In this document: positions 10,066-18,617 of the stretch, piece after piece | How the letters are laid out: every line of letters starts with the position of its first letter | Position numbering within the stretch: position 1 is the first letter of the stretch | Assembly (NCBI GenBank): GCA_024743195.1 | Contig: JANSXE010000003.1 | Span: 310,001-374,000, forward strand | Length of the DNA stretch: 64,000 bases | Direction: 5' to 3' | Origin: Alphaproteobacteria bacterium | Lineage (GTDB): Bacteria > Pseudomonadota > Alphaproteobacteria > UBA8366 > Aestuariispiraceae | The notes under the pieces: generated by a model | What the model saw: only the letters and a program-made list of their open reading frames with translations | What the model was told of the DNA's origin: nothing | Database searches by the model: none | Position numbers and translations under genes: made by a program

Positions 10066-11145
10066 GTGCGCCGGCTCAAGTCGCGACCGGCGCGGGACGC
10101 GCTCGCCACCCAACCGCGCAGCCGGGGCGGGCGCCTTGGGCGCTTCGTCTATCTGTCGCTGCTGCTGGGGCTTGCGCTCTGGCTGATCAACGCCTTCTTC
10201 GGCCATCTGATCTATCTGCGCGCCCAGGGCCTGGTCGTGGCCGACGCGGCGGAGCTGTCCTCGGAATACACGGCCACCGTGACCGAGGTGCTGGTCGAGC
10301 GCGGGGATCGCGTCAGCGCGGGACAGGTGGTCGCGCGGCTGCGCTCGCAGACGGTGTCGGAGCGCATCGCGCGAATCGCGACCGACATCGCCGACATCCA
10401 GGGGCGCCTGACGGAGGCGGAGGCCGAGCTGGCGGCCCGGCGCCGCCTGGTGGGGGAGGCCGAGTTGCGCAGGCAGGACGCCCAGCGCGTGCTGAAGCAG
10501 TTCGAAGACGCCGAACGTCAGGGGCTGGTCAGCAAGCGCGAGCGCGTCAGCGTCGCCAACGAGCTGTATCGGGCGCTCAGCGAGGTGGAGAGCCTGCGCA
10601 GCGCCATCGACGGCCTGGCGGCGGAGCGCCAGTCGCTGCAAAGGCGGCTCGCCTCGGCCGAGGAGGCTTTGGCGGATTTACGGCGCGACTTCGATTCCGG
10701 CGCGCTGAAGGCGGCTTTTTCGGGCCTCGTAACAGACGTCATGGTGCTCGAGGGGGCGGTCGTCACGCCGGGGCAGGCGATCGCGCGGATCGCCGATTCG
10801 GGGCGTTATGTGCTCGCCTATCGGGCGACCGGGACGCTTTATCAGGTCGCGGTCGGCGAACCGGTCGTCGTCAGCGACGGGGTCGAGCGGTACGCGGGCC
10901 AGATCGGCGCCGTCCTGCCGCTGACCGCGCAGCTTCCCGAGGAGTTCCGCGAGACCTTCCGTCCGGCGGCCCGCGAACAGGTGCTGCGGATCGATTTCCT
11001 GGGCCGCGAGAACGGCGCGGTCGCTGCGCCGCCGCTCTACGCGACCGTGGAGGTGCGCCGGCCCAACATCTGGTTTCTGGCGCGCCTGTCCCACCTTGTG
11101 CGGGCGTGGGCGGCGAGTTTCGCGGCGGACGGGCCGTCGTCCTAG
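10066..11145 (+). CDS. HlyD-family membrane fusion-like protein
   Basis: GTG start; N-terminal TM, biotinyl-lipoyl-like half motifs (VTEVLVERGDRVSAGQVVARL ... GLVTDVMVLEGAVVTPGQAIARI) around a coiled coil. Confidence 0.8.
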   Translation: MRRLKSRPARDALATQPRSRGGRLGRFVYLSLLLGLALWLINAFFGHLIYLRAQGLVVADAAELSSEYTATVTEVLVERGDRVSAGQVVARLRSQTVSERIARIATDIADIQGRLTEAEAELAARRRLVGEAELRRQDAQRVLKQFEDAERQGLVSKRERVSVANELYRALSEVESLRSAIDGLAAERQSLQRRLASAEEALADLRRDFDSGALKAAFSGLVTDVMVLEGAVVTPGQAIARIADSGRYVLAYRATGTLYQVAVGEPVVVSDGVERYAGQIGAVLPLTAQLPEEFRETFRPAAREQVLRIDFLGRENGAVAAPPLYATVEVRRPNIWFLARLSHLVRAWAASFAADGPSS

Positions 11146-11609
11146 CCGAAGCGCACGACCCAGTGCTGCCAGAGGACAAAGGCGTCGTAGGGAATAACGC
11201 GCCGTTCCCGAAGCAGCACATCGCCCGGGACGAGTTCACACCGCACGCCCTCACTGAGGCGGACTTGCGCCGGTTCGTGCACCGACAATTCCCCTTCGAA
11301 ACAGGCGCGCGTTACGAATCCGCGCCCGAACGGCCGGAAATCAAGCGTCAGTTCGGAAAAGCAACTCAGGCGTCCCGACAGGTCTAGGGACGTCTCTTCG
11401 CGCAGTTCGCGGACGGCGCACTCGGCGAGGCTCTCGCCTTCCTCGACGGCGCCGCCGAAGAAGCCGACATGACCCGGATAGAAGATGCCGGGCGCATCGT
11501 CCCGCAGTTGCATGAGATATCGGCCGTCCGCCGTCCACAGGATCGCGCCTGCAGCGCTTGCGGGAATCAGTTTTCCGGTGTCCGGGAAATGTCGCGGCGC
11601 TGGGTCCAT
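11142..11609 (-). CDS. Nudix hydrolase
   Basis: Nudix box GAVEEGESLAECAVRELREETSLDL. Confidence 0.88.
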   Translation of the reverse strand: MDPAPRHFPDTGKLIPASAAGAILWTADGRYLMQLRDDAPGIFYPGHVGFFGGAVEEGESLAECAVRELREETSLDLSGRLSCFSELTLDFRPFGRGFVTRACFEGELSVHEPAQVRLSEGVRCELVPGDVLLRERRVIPYDAFVLWQHWVVRFG

Positions 11610-11654
11610 CGGTCCTCGCGGGGCGCGGCGCAATCGCCTGAAGGTTCCGCGGGC

Positions 11655-12719
11655 TTAACCCTTCGTCGCGTTGGCCTCAAGGCTCTTGATGAAATCGAGC
11701 CCGGGCAGGACCTCGCTGAAGCAGAATTCGATGCGCTGTTGCGGACCGCCCGAGTCGTTCTCCGGGAACCGCTCGCGCCAGAGATCCATCTTCAAGGTGA
11801 GGCCGCAGAGCACGCCGCCGACCGTCATGTGGTGCGCGGTCACGAGGTCGCGGACCTGTTTGAAGCGTTCGGCCGAGATGTCGTCCCAGAAGTCCTTGGT
11901 CTTGCGCTCGAAGCTCTCGAATCGCCCGGTGATCGAGCCGGAGATGTCCGACAGATCCGCGATGATCCGCTTCAGCACGCGCTCGCGCGCCCGGTCGTTG
12001 CGGATCTGCCACGAGGTGCGCAACTCATCCGTCCACCCCAGGAATTCGTTCAGCGTCGGCACCAGCGCGTCGAGCTTCTCCTGGAAATAGGCGAGCGAGA
12101 GGAAGACGTCGCCGTAGTCCTCCACGAACCGCGGAATCTCCTCCAAGGGCACGGTGAGTTGCTCGGCCAGCATGGTCAGCCGGCGCAGCGCCTCTTCCTT
12201 GTCCGGATTGCGCAGCATACCCGTCAGATCGCCTGCGTCTGCCGAAGCGTCGGCCTCCTGGCCATAGACGTTGCGGATCAACGGGCCGATGAACTGCTTC
12301 ATGCGCTCGCTCAGCTCCGCCTTCTTGGCGTCGGAGAGCTGCAGATGCTCCTGCTTGTCGACCTCGATCCCGAGGCCGCGCAATTGGATGCGGGCCGAAT
12401 ACACGTCGAAGCTCGGCGTCCGCTGAAGCTGGTCGATGGTCCGAAGGTCGTTCTTGAACGGCTCCGGGTCCGCCGAGGGGAAGAAGCCGGGCAGGTCGGG
12501 CAGCGTGATCTGACCGCTGCCGGATTCCGCGTCCTTGAACAGCTCGACCATCGTTTCGATGCGGTTGTTCTTCACCAGCCGCGCGCGGCGCAGCCCCGGT
12601 GTTCCCAACGGGATGATGCACAGCGGCAAGATGTGCAGGCTGTCGCGCTCGCGATCGGTCGGGTTTGGCGGCGCGGTTTCGGTGGTCATGGAGTCCGGGT
12701 CCGTCTCGCAGGTTGCCAT
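11655..12719 (-). CDS. conserved hypothetical protein, family not recognised
   Basis: 354-aa ORF with coding-like composition; no diagnostic motif recognised. Confidence 0.65.
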   Translation of the reverse strand: MATCETDPDSMTTETAPPNPTDRERDSLHILPLCIIPLGTPGLRRARLVKNNRIETMVELFKDAESGSGQITLPDLPGFFPSADPEPFKNDLRTIDQLQRTPSFDVYSARIQLRGLGIEVDKQEHLQLSDAKKAELSERMKQFIGPLIRNVYGQEADASADAGDLTGMLRNPDKEEALRRLTMLAEQLTVPLEEIPRFVEDYGDVFLSLAYFQEKLDALVPTLNEFLGWTDELRTSWQIRNDRARERVLKRIIADLSDISGSITGRFESFERKTKDFWDDISAERFKQVRDLVTAHHMTVGGVLCGLTLKMDLWRERFPENDSGGPQQRIEFCFSEVLPGLDFIKSLEANATKG

Positions 12720-12816
12720 GTCGGGATATCAGCCGGGGCGTTAACAACCGCTTAAGGCGCGCGCGTTGGCGTCGTTCGGTTGGGCCGCGTTAACCGATGG
12801 ACAATAATTTGCGGTC

Positions 12817-13719
12817 ATGATGACGCCGCGCCGATCGGGGGAGCGCAGCCGGGGGCGGACCGTCCCCGCGCGGCGGTCCGACGTCGGTCAACCGCCGCCG
12901 CCGCGTCCACATCAACGAGCAGTCGAGCGCCAAGCGATGCCACAGAGCCCTACAGCCTCCGGACTCTCCCAGACCTCTTCCGCCCCGGCGCGCCGTCCCT
13001 TCCGGGCGGAGCGGGGCTTGCCGGCGGCGCCGGAGGCGACGCCGTCGCCCGTGTCGCCGCCGAGCCCCGCCGAAACGCCCGAAAGCGCCGAAGCTCTGGA
13101 CCTCGCGGCGCTTCGCGAAGAGATCGGCGATCTGAAGCGCATGATCGGGGCGCTGCAGTCCCCGGACGCCGCCGCCGAATCGTTCGACTCGACGGTCGAC
13201 GCGGACCTGGCGGTTCGGGTCGAGATCGCCCGCATGGTCAAGATGATCGGCCGCGCCAAGACCGAACTCGCGCAGATCAAGCATCCGAGCGCTGACACCA
13301 ACCGGATCGAAGACGCGCGCGGTGAGTTGGACGCCATCGTGCAAGACACCGGGGCGGCGACCGAGGAAATACTGGGGCAGGCCGAACGGCAGATGGATCT
13401 GCTGACCCGGCTGGCCGGCGGGCTCAACGGCGACGTGGAGCAGGAGGCGCTGGCCGCCCAGGTCGAGGAGGCGACGATCAAGATCATGGAGGCCTGCAAT
13501 TTCCAGGATCTGACCGGTCAGCGGACCTCCAAGGTGATCAGCACCTTGCGCCATATTGAGGAGCGCATCGTCGCCATGATCGCGATTTGGGGCATCGAAG
13601 CGTTCGAGGACCTTCCGATTCCCGAGGATGAAATGGAAGGCGACGCCGCCCTTTTGAACGGTCCCGCGCGCTCGGGCGAGGGGATCAGTCAGGCCGACAT
13701 CGACGCGCTCTTCGACTGA
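12817..13719 (+). CDS. cheZ: CheZ-like protein phosphatase
   Basis: IMEACNFQDLTGQRTSKVISTLRHIEER and C-terminal GISQADIDALFD tail; N-terminus uncertain (alternative start 12937). Confidence 0.78.
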   Translation: MMTPRRSGERSRGRTVPARRSDVGQPPPPRPHQRAVERQAMPQSPTASGLSQTSSAPARRPFRAERGLPAAPEATPSPVSPPSPAETPESAEALDLAALREEIGDLKRMIGALQSPDAAAESFDSTVDADLAVRVEIARMVKMIGRAKTELAQIKHPSADTNRIEDARGELDAIVQDTGAATEEILGQAERQMDLLTRLAGGLNGDVEQEALAAQVEEATIKIMEACNFQDLTGQRTSKVISTLRHIEERIVAMIAIWGIEAFEDLPIPEDEMEGDAALLNGPARSGEGISQADIDALFD

Positions 13720-13812
13720 GGCGCGCGTCTCGCGGCCGGTTTTTCGCCTTTCCCGTTTCGCGACGGCTCGGCATCATACGGGCGCGGCCGGCGTTCGCCG
13801 GGCGCCGCTCTC

Positions 13813-14877
13813 ATGCAGCCTCGCCTCGCGAACAAGGATCGACGCGCCGTGAAGACCGTCTACACCGACCGCCATCGGCTCCGCGCCTCCAAGACGGAGC
13901 TCTATGGCGGGGCCATCGTGCCGCCCTTCGAATGCCCCGAGCGGATGGATTTCGTGCTCGACCGCCTGCGCGCGGTTGAGCTGGGGACGATCCTGGAGCC
14001 CGACAGCTTCGGCCTGGATCCCGTGCGAAAGGTGCACAGCGACGATTATCTCGAGTTTCTGGAGACCTGCTGGGACGAGTGGAAGGCTGCGGGCTTCGAG
14101 GGTGAGGTGATCGCGGCCAACTGGCCCGCGCGGCGCATGACCCAGCGCCGCCCGCACCATATCGACGGCAAGGTCGGCTATCACGCGCTCGCCTCCGAGA
14201 CGGCCATCGACCAGGGAACCTGGGAGGCCGCGCAGGCCAGCGCCGACGTCGCGCTCACCGCCCAGCGCCTGGTCGCCGGCGGCGAACGCGCGGCCTTCGG
14301 CCTGTGCCGTCCGCCCGGGCATCACGCGGCGCGCGACATGTATGGCGGCTATTGTTTCCTGAACAACGCGGCGATCGCCGCGCAGGCGTTCCTGGACGGC
14401 GGCGCGCAGCGGGTCGCGGTGCTGGACGTGGATTTCCATCACGGCAACGGCACGCAGGATATCTTCTACGACCGTTCGGACGTGCTCTTCGTCTCGCTGC
14501 ACGGCGAGCCGGAGAACGCCTTTCCCTATTTCTCCGGCTATGCGGACGAGACGGGGCAGGGGGCCGGCGAGGGCTTTACGATCAATTACCCGTTGCCGGA
14601 GGCGACGCCCTATGACCGATGGGAGGAGGCCCTGGACGACGCCTGCGCGCGGATCGCGGACTACGGACCGGACGCGCTCGTCGTCTCGCTCGGCGTCGAC
14701 ACCTTCGAGGAGGACCCGATCTCCTTCTTCAAGCTGAAGACCGAAGACTATCTGCGTTACGGCCGCCGCCTGTCGGCGTTGAAAATGCCGACCCTATTCC
14801 TGATGGAGGGCGGCTACGCCGTCGCCCAGGTCGGGATCAACACGGTCAACGTGCTTCAGGGTTTCGAGGAAGGCTGA
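13813..14877 (+). CDS. histone deacetylase-family / acetylpolyamine amidohydrolase-like protein
   Basis: RPPGHHAARDMYGGYCFLNN, AVLDVDFHHGNGTQDIFYDRSDVLFVSLHG, MEGGYAV; alternative GTG start at 13849 (MKTVYTDRH). Confidence 0.92.
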   Translation: MQPRLANKDRRAVKTVYTDRHRLRASKTELYGGAIVPPFECPERMDFVLDRLRAVELGTILEPDSFGLDPVRKVHSDDYLEFLETCWDEWKAAGFEGEVIAANWPARRMTQRRPHHIDGKVGYHALASETAIDQGTWEAAQASADVALTAQRLVAGGERAAFGLCRPPGHHAARDMYGGYCFLNNAAIAAQAFLDGGAQRVAVLDVDFHHGNGTQDIFYDRSDVLFVSLHGEPENAFPYFSGYADETGQGAGEGFTINYPLPEATPYDRWEEALDDACARIADYGPDALVVSLGVDTFEEDPISFFKLKTEDYLRYGRRLSALKMPTLFLMEGGYAVAQVGINTVNVLQGFEEG

Positions 14878-14886
14878 GACAGGTCG

Positions 14887-15924
14887 ATGCGCATCATCTA
14901 TTCCGACGCGCACGAGGCCCACGTTCCCCGCTTCGATCTGATCGACGGCGAGCTGCGCGAGCCGGCGGAGGGTCCGTTCCGCGCCCACGCCGTGCTGCAG
15001 GGCGTGACGGAGGCCGGGATCGGGGCGGTGGAGGCGCCGCGGGATTTCGGGGTCGAGCCGCTGCTCTCCGTTCACAGCCGGGCCTATGTCGATTTTCTGG
15101 CGTCGGCCTGGGACGACTGGGCGGCGGCCTATGGCGGCGGGGCGGACGCCCTGCCGCTCGCGCGCGTGCAGCACGATATGCGCCGCGACCGCATCCCGCG
15201 GTCGATCGACGGGCGGCTCAGCTATTTCAGCTTCGACATCGGCAGCCCGATCACGCCCGGAACCTGGACCGCGGCGCTCGCCTCGGCGCATTGCGCGCTG
15301 ACGGCGGCGGAGCGGGTCGCGGATGGGGAGCGGGCCGCCTTCGCGCTCGGCCGGCCCGGCGGGCATCATGCGGGCGTCGATTACTATGCGGGCTACTGCT
15401 ATCTGGCGATCGAATCGCTGGCGGCGGAGCGTCTGATCGCGCGCGGCGCGGGCCGGGTTGCGATCCTGGACGTCGACTATCACCACGGCAATGGGCCGCA
15501 ATCGATCTTCTATCGCCGCGGCGACGTATTCTACGGCTCGATCCACGGGGACCCGGCGGACGAGTATCCCTTCTTCACCGGCTACGCCGACGAAACGGGG
15601 GAGGGCGCGGGCGAGGGCGCGACGCTCAATATCCCGCTGCCCTTCGGAACCGGGTGGGACGCCTACGAGCCGGCGTTGCGGCGTCTGCTCGCCGCCGTGC
15701 GCGCCTTCGGGCCGGACGCCCTGGTGATCGCCATGGGCGTCGACACCCACAAGGACGATCCGATCAGCCGGTTCCGCTTGGAAATCGACCATTATCCGCG
15801 GATCGGCGCGGCGATCGCGAACCTCGGCCTGCCGACGGTCTGGATCAATGGCGGCGGGTACGATCGCGAGGCGTTGCGGCGCGGCGTCCCGGCGATGCTG
15901 TCCGGCTTCGAGGGCGGCCTTTAG
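14887..15924 (+). CDS. second histone deacetylase-family / acetylpolyamine amidohydrolase-like protein
   Basis: MRIIYSDAHEAH..., RPGGHHAGVDYYAGYCYL, ILDVDYHHGNGPQSIFYRR, INGGGYDREA; directly follows the preceding paralog. Confidence 0.92.
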   Translation: MRIIYSDAHEAHVPRFDLIDGELREPAEGPFRAHAVLQGVTEAGIGAVEAPRDFGVEPLLSVHSRAYVDFLASAWDDWAAAYGGGADALPLARVQHDMRRDRIPRSIDGRLSYFSFDIGSPITPGTWTAALASAHCALTAAERVADGERAAFALGRPGGHHAGVDYYAGYCYLAIESLAAERLIARGAGRVAILDVDYHHGNGPQSIFYRRGDVFYGSIHGDPADEYPFFTGYADETGEGAGEGATLNIPLPFGTGWDAYEPALRRLLAAVRAFGPDALVIAMGVDTHKDDPISRFRLEIDHYPRIGAAIANLGLPTVWINGGGYDREALRRGVPAMLSGFEGGL

Positions 15925-16074
15925 GGCGCTTGGGCCGCGCGCTCCTCGACCGGCCAGCCGTTGATCGGCGCGCCCGCGTCCAGTTGCGCCTGCAGCCAAT
16001 TGTAGGTGCTGCGCACGCCCGCTTCGAGGGGCGTCGACGGCCGCCAGCCCATGGCCTGCAGCGGCGTGCAGTTC
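15921..16074 (-). pseudogene. C-terminal fragment of an NAD-dependent epimerase (GDP-L-fucose synthase-like)
   Basis: Minus-strand translation NCTPLQAMGWRPSTPLEAGVRSTYNWLQAQLDAGAPINGWPVEERAAQAP* ending at TAA 15923..15921; interrupted at the IS left end. Confidence 0.6.
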
Positions 16075-16076
16075 TA

Positions 16077-16100
16077 ATACCAACGGCCTGTGAGTTGGAC
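16077..16100 (+). repeat. left terminal inverted repeat of the IS630 element
   Basis: ATACCAACGGCCTGTGAGTTGGAC; matches the reverse complement of 17220-17243 at 19/24 positions. Confidence 0.8.
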
Positions 16101-16165
16101 TCACGACGGGTATTCCCTTTGAGGGCGAACCGTGATTCACCATGACGAACGAGAGGAGGTTCGTC

Positions 16166-17226
16166 ATGGCAGCACCGATCCCGCTTCGGAGGGACTACGA
16201 CGGTCCGGCGCTTCGCGCGCTGGCAAAGGCATCGAAGGACGCCAGGCAGACACGGCGGCTTCTGGCGCTGGCTGTGATCTATGACGGGGGCAGCCGCCGC
16301 AAGGCGGCGACGACAGGCGGTGTCGGGCTGCAGGTGATCCGGGACTGGGTGTTGCGCTTCAACGCGGAAGGCCCCTCTGGCCTGCTCGATCGGAAGGCTC
16401 CCGGCGCCAGCCGCCGGCTCAATGAGGAGCATCGCCGGGCGCTGGCGGCGCTCGTCGAGAGCGGCCCTATCCCCGCCATCCATGGCGTGGTGCGCTGGCG
16501 CCGGAAGGACCTCGTCCAGTGGCTCCGCGAGGCGTTCGGTCTCGTGGTCGGCGAGACCACGCTGGGCCGGGAGCTGCGGGCCATGGGCTTCCGTCGCCTG
16601 ACGGCGCGGCCGCGCCATCACGCCCAGAACGAGCACGCGCTCGAGGCCTTTAAAAAAACTTCCCCAAGGAGCTGGCAGCGCTCCGGGCGCTCCTGCCAGC
16701 CGGTACCGCGATAGAGATCTGGTGGCAAGACGAAGCCCGCGTCGGCCAGAAGAACAAGATCACCCGGCGCTGGGCGCGCCGCGGCACGAGGCCCAGTGCG
16801 CCACACGACCAGCGCACGAAGTCGGCCTACATCTTCGGCGCCATCTGTCCCGCCAAAGGCAAGGGCGCGGCTCTCGTCCTGCCCAAGTGCAACACCGCGG
16901 CCATGCAGCTCCATCTCGACGAGATCGCGCTCGCCGTTGAACCGGGCGCTCACGCCCTGGTCATGCTCGACCAGGCCGGCTGGCACATGACCGACAAGCT
17001 CGACATCCCCGACAACATCACCCTGCTGCCGCTGCCGCCCAAAGCGCCCGAGCTCAACCCGGTCGAGAACGTCTGGCAGTTCATGCGCCAGAACTGGCTC
17101 TCCAACCGCGTCTTCCGATCCAGCGACGACATCCTCGACCACTGCTGTGACGCCTGGAACAAGCTCATCGATCGGCCGTGGTGCATCATGTCATTGGGAC
17201 TGCGCCAATGGGCCCATCGGTCCTAA
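16166..17226 (+). CDS. IS630-family transposase produced by a -1 frameshift
   Basis: Frame 1: MAAPIPLRRDYDGPALRALAKASKDARQTRRLLALAVIYDGGSRRKAA...ALEAFKK; frame 2 after TTTAAAAAAAC: NFPKELAALRALLPAGTAIEIWWQDEARVGQ...LVMLDQAGWH...PELNPVENVWQFMRQNWLSNRVF (DDE). Confidence 0.88.
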
Positions 17227-17243
17227 TCAATGGCCGCTGGTAT
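17220..17243 (-). repeat. right terminal inverted repeat of the IS630 element
   Basis: Reverse complement ATACCAGCGGCCATTGATTAGGAC. Confidence 0.8.
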
Positions 17244-17304
17244 AACCCTCCAGTCGGCGGATGCGGACGCGCTTGCCGGCGAGGGGAAAGCGCGGCGCCG
17301 TCAC
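17244..17304 (-). pseudogene. N-terminal fragment of an NAD-dependent epimerase (GDP-L-fucose synthase-like)
   Basis: Minus-strand GTG start overlapping the permease stop (GTGA): VTAPRFPLAGKRVRIRRLEG, then interrupted by the IS; resembles the GKRV start of Fcl-type enzymes. Confidence 0.45.
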
Positions 17305-18617
17305 GCCGCCCGGCCCGTCGAGCGCTCCGGGATCAGGCCGCGCGGGGCGAAACGCATCACCACAAGCAGGATTCCGCCCATCAGCAGATAGCGCGTGTAG
17401 GCCGCGCCCGACACCAAGTGATCGGCGAACTGCGAGCCTTCGGGAAACGGCGCCGTGACGGCCTGCATGAACCAGTTGCCCAGCGGCTCCGCCTGCACCC
17501 ACAGGAACCAGATGACGAATCCGCCAAGGACCGCGCCCCAATTGTTGCCGGAGCCGCCCAGGATCACCATCACCCAGATCAGGAAGGTGTAACGCAGCGG
17601 GATGTAGCTTGTGGGCGTGAGTTGACCGTCGAGCGTGGTCAGCATCGCGCCGGCCAGCCCGCAGACCGCGCAGCCCAGCACGAAGGTCTGCAGGTGGCGC
17701 TTCTTCACATCCTTGCCCATCGCGGCCGCCGCCTCGCGATTGTCCCGGATGGCGCGCATCATGCGGCCCCAGGGCGAGCGAAGGGCGCGCTCCGCGAACC
17801 ACATCACGACGGCGAGCACCGCGACGAACAGCAGCGCGTAGCACAGCTTCACGAACAGGCTCGCCGCCTCGGACAGGTCCGAGGCGCCGAAGAAATTCGC
17901 GAACCCGATGAACCAGTCCTGCTGGACGAGATCGACCTCATAGGGGACGGGACGCGGGATGCCGGTCACGTTCTTGACGCCGCGCGACAGCCATTCCTCG
18001 TACTTGATGATCGCGATGATGATCTCGGAGATGCCGAGCGTTGCGATCGCCAGATAGTCCGCGCGCAGACCGAGCGCGATCCGCCCGATGAACCAGCCGG
18101 CGCCGGCCGCGACCAGGGCGCCCACGGGCCACGCGACCAGCACGGGCAGGCCGAGACCGCCGAGATAGCCGGAGAGTGCGGGGTCGATGGCCTCGATCTT
18201 GTCGGTCGCGGGGCCGAAGAAGACCCCGATCACGAAATAGCCGATCAGCAGGATCAGGAAGGTAGCGGGCATCTTCAAGGGACGCGGGATCGCCCGGCGC
18301 GCTGCGACGACCGCGACAACCGTCCCGCCGAGCGCCAGGACGGACAGTGCGAGATCGCCGCCCGCGACCTGCCAGGCCGCGGCGACGGGCGGCATCGAGA
18401 TCAGCACGGCCGCGAGGCCGCCGAGCGCGGTGAAGCCCATCACCCCGACGTTGAACAGGCCCGCATAGCCCCACTGCATGTTCACGCCGAGCGCCATGAT
18501 CGCGGAGATGACGCAGAGGTTGAAGATGCCGAAGGCGACGTTCCAGCTCTGGAAGAAGCCGACGAAGAGCAGCACCAGCCCCATCAGGCCGTAGAGGAGG
18601 AGCACCCGTTGGTTCAT
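17301..18617 (-). CDS. livM: branched-chain amino acid-type ABC transporter permease (LivM-like)
   Basis: Polytopic; NLCVISAIMALGVNMQWGYAGLFNVGVMGFTALGGL and RLRSPWGRMMRAIRDNREAAAAMGKDVKK motifs. Confidence 0.88.
   Translation of the reverse strand: MNQRVLLLYGLMGLVLLFVGFFQSWNVAFGIFNLCVISAIMALGVNMQWGYAGLFNVGVMGFTALGGLAAVLISMPPVAAAWQVAGGDLALSVLALGGTVVAVVAARRAIPRPLKMPATFLILLIGYFVIGVFFGPATDKIEAIDPALSGYLGGLGLPVLVAWPVGALVAAGAGWFIGRIALGLRADYLAIATLGISEIIIAIIKYEEWLSRGVKNVTGIPRPVPYEVDLVQQDWFIGFANFFGASDLSEAASLFVKLCYALLFVAVLAVVMWFAERALRSPWGRMMRAIRDNREAAAAMGKDVKKRHLQTFVLGCAVCGLAGAMLTTLDGQLTPTSYIPLRYTFLIWVMVILGGSGNNWGAVLGGFVIWFLWVQAEPLGNWFMQAVTAPFPEGSQFADHLVSGAAYTRYLLMGGILLVVMRFAPRGLIPERSTGRAA

Larger units (their letters stand above)
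16077..17243 (+). mobile_element. IS630-family insertion sequence
   Basis: Imperfect 24-bp terminal inverted repeats (19/24) around an IS630-type transposase; TA at or near each edge. Confidence 0.88.

Noticed and set aside
14794-16167. 457-aa minus-strand ORF opposite the third HDAC gene
   Set aside because: Shadow ORF that also runs across the epimerase remnant in the wrong frame and into the IS.
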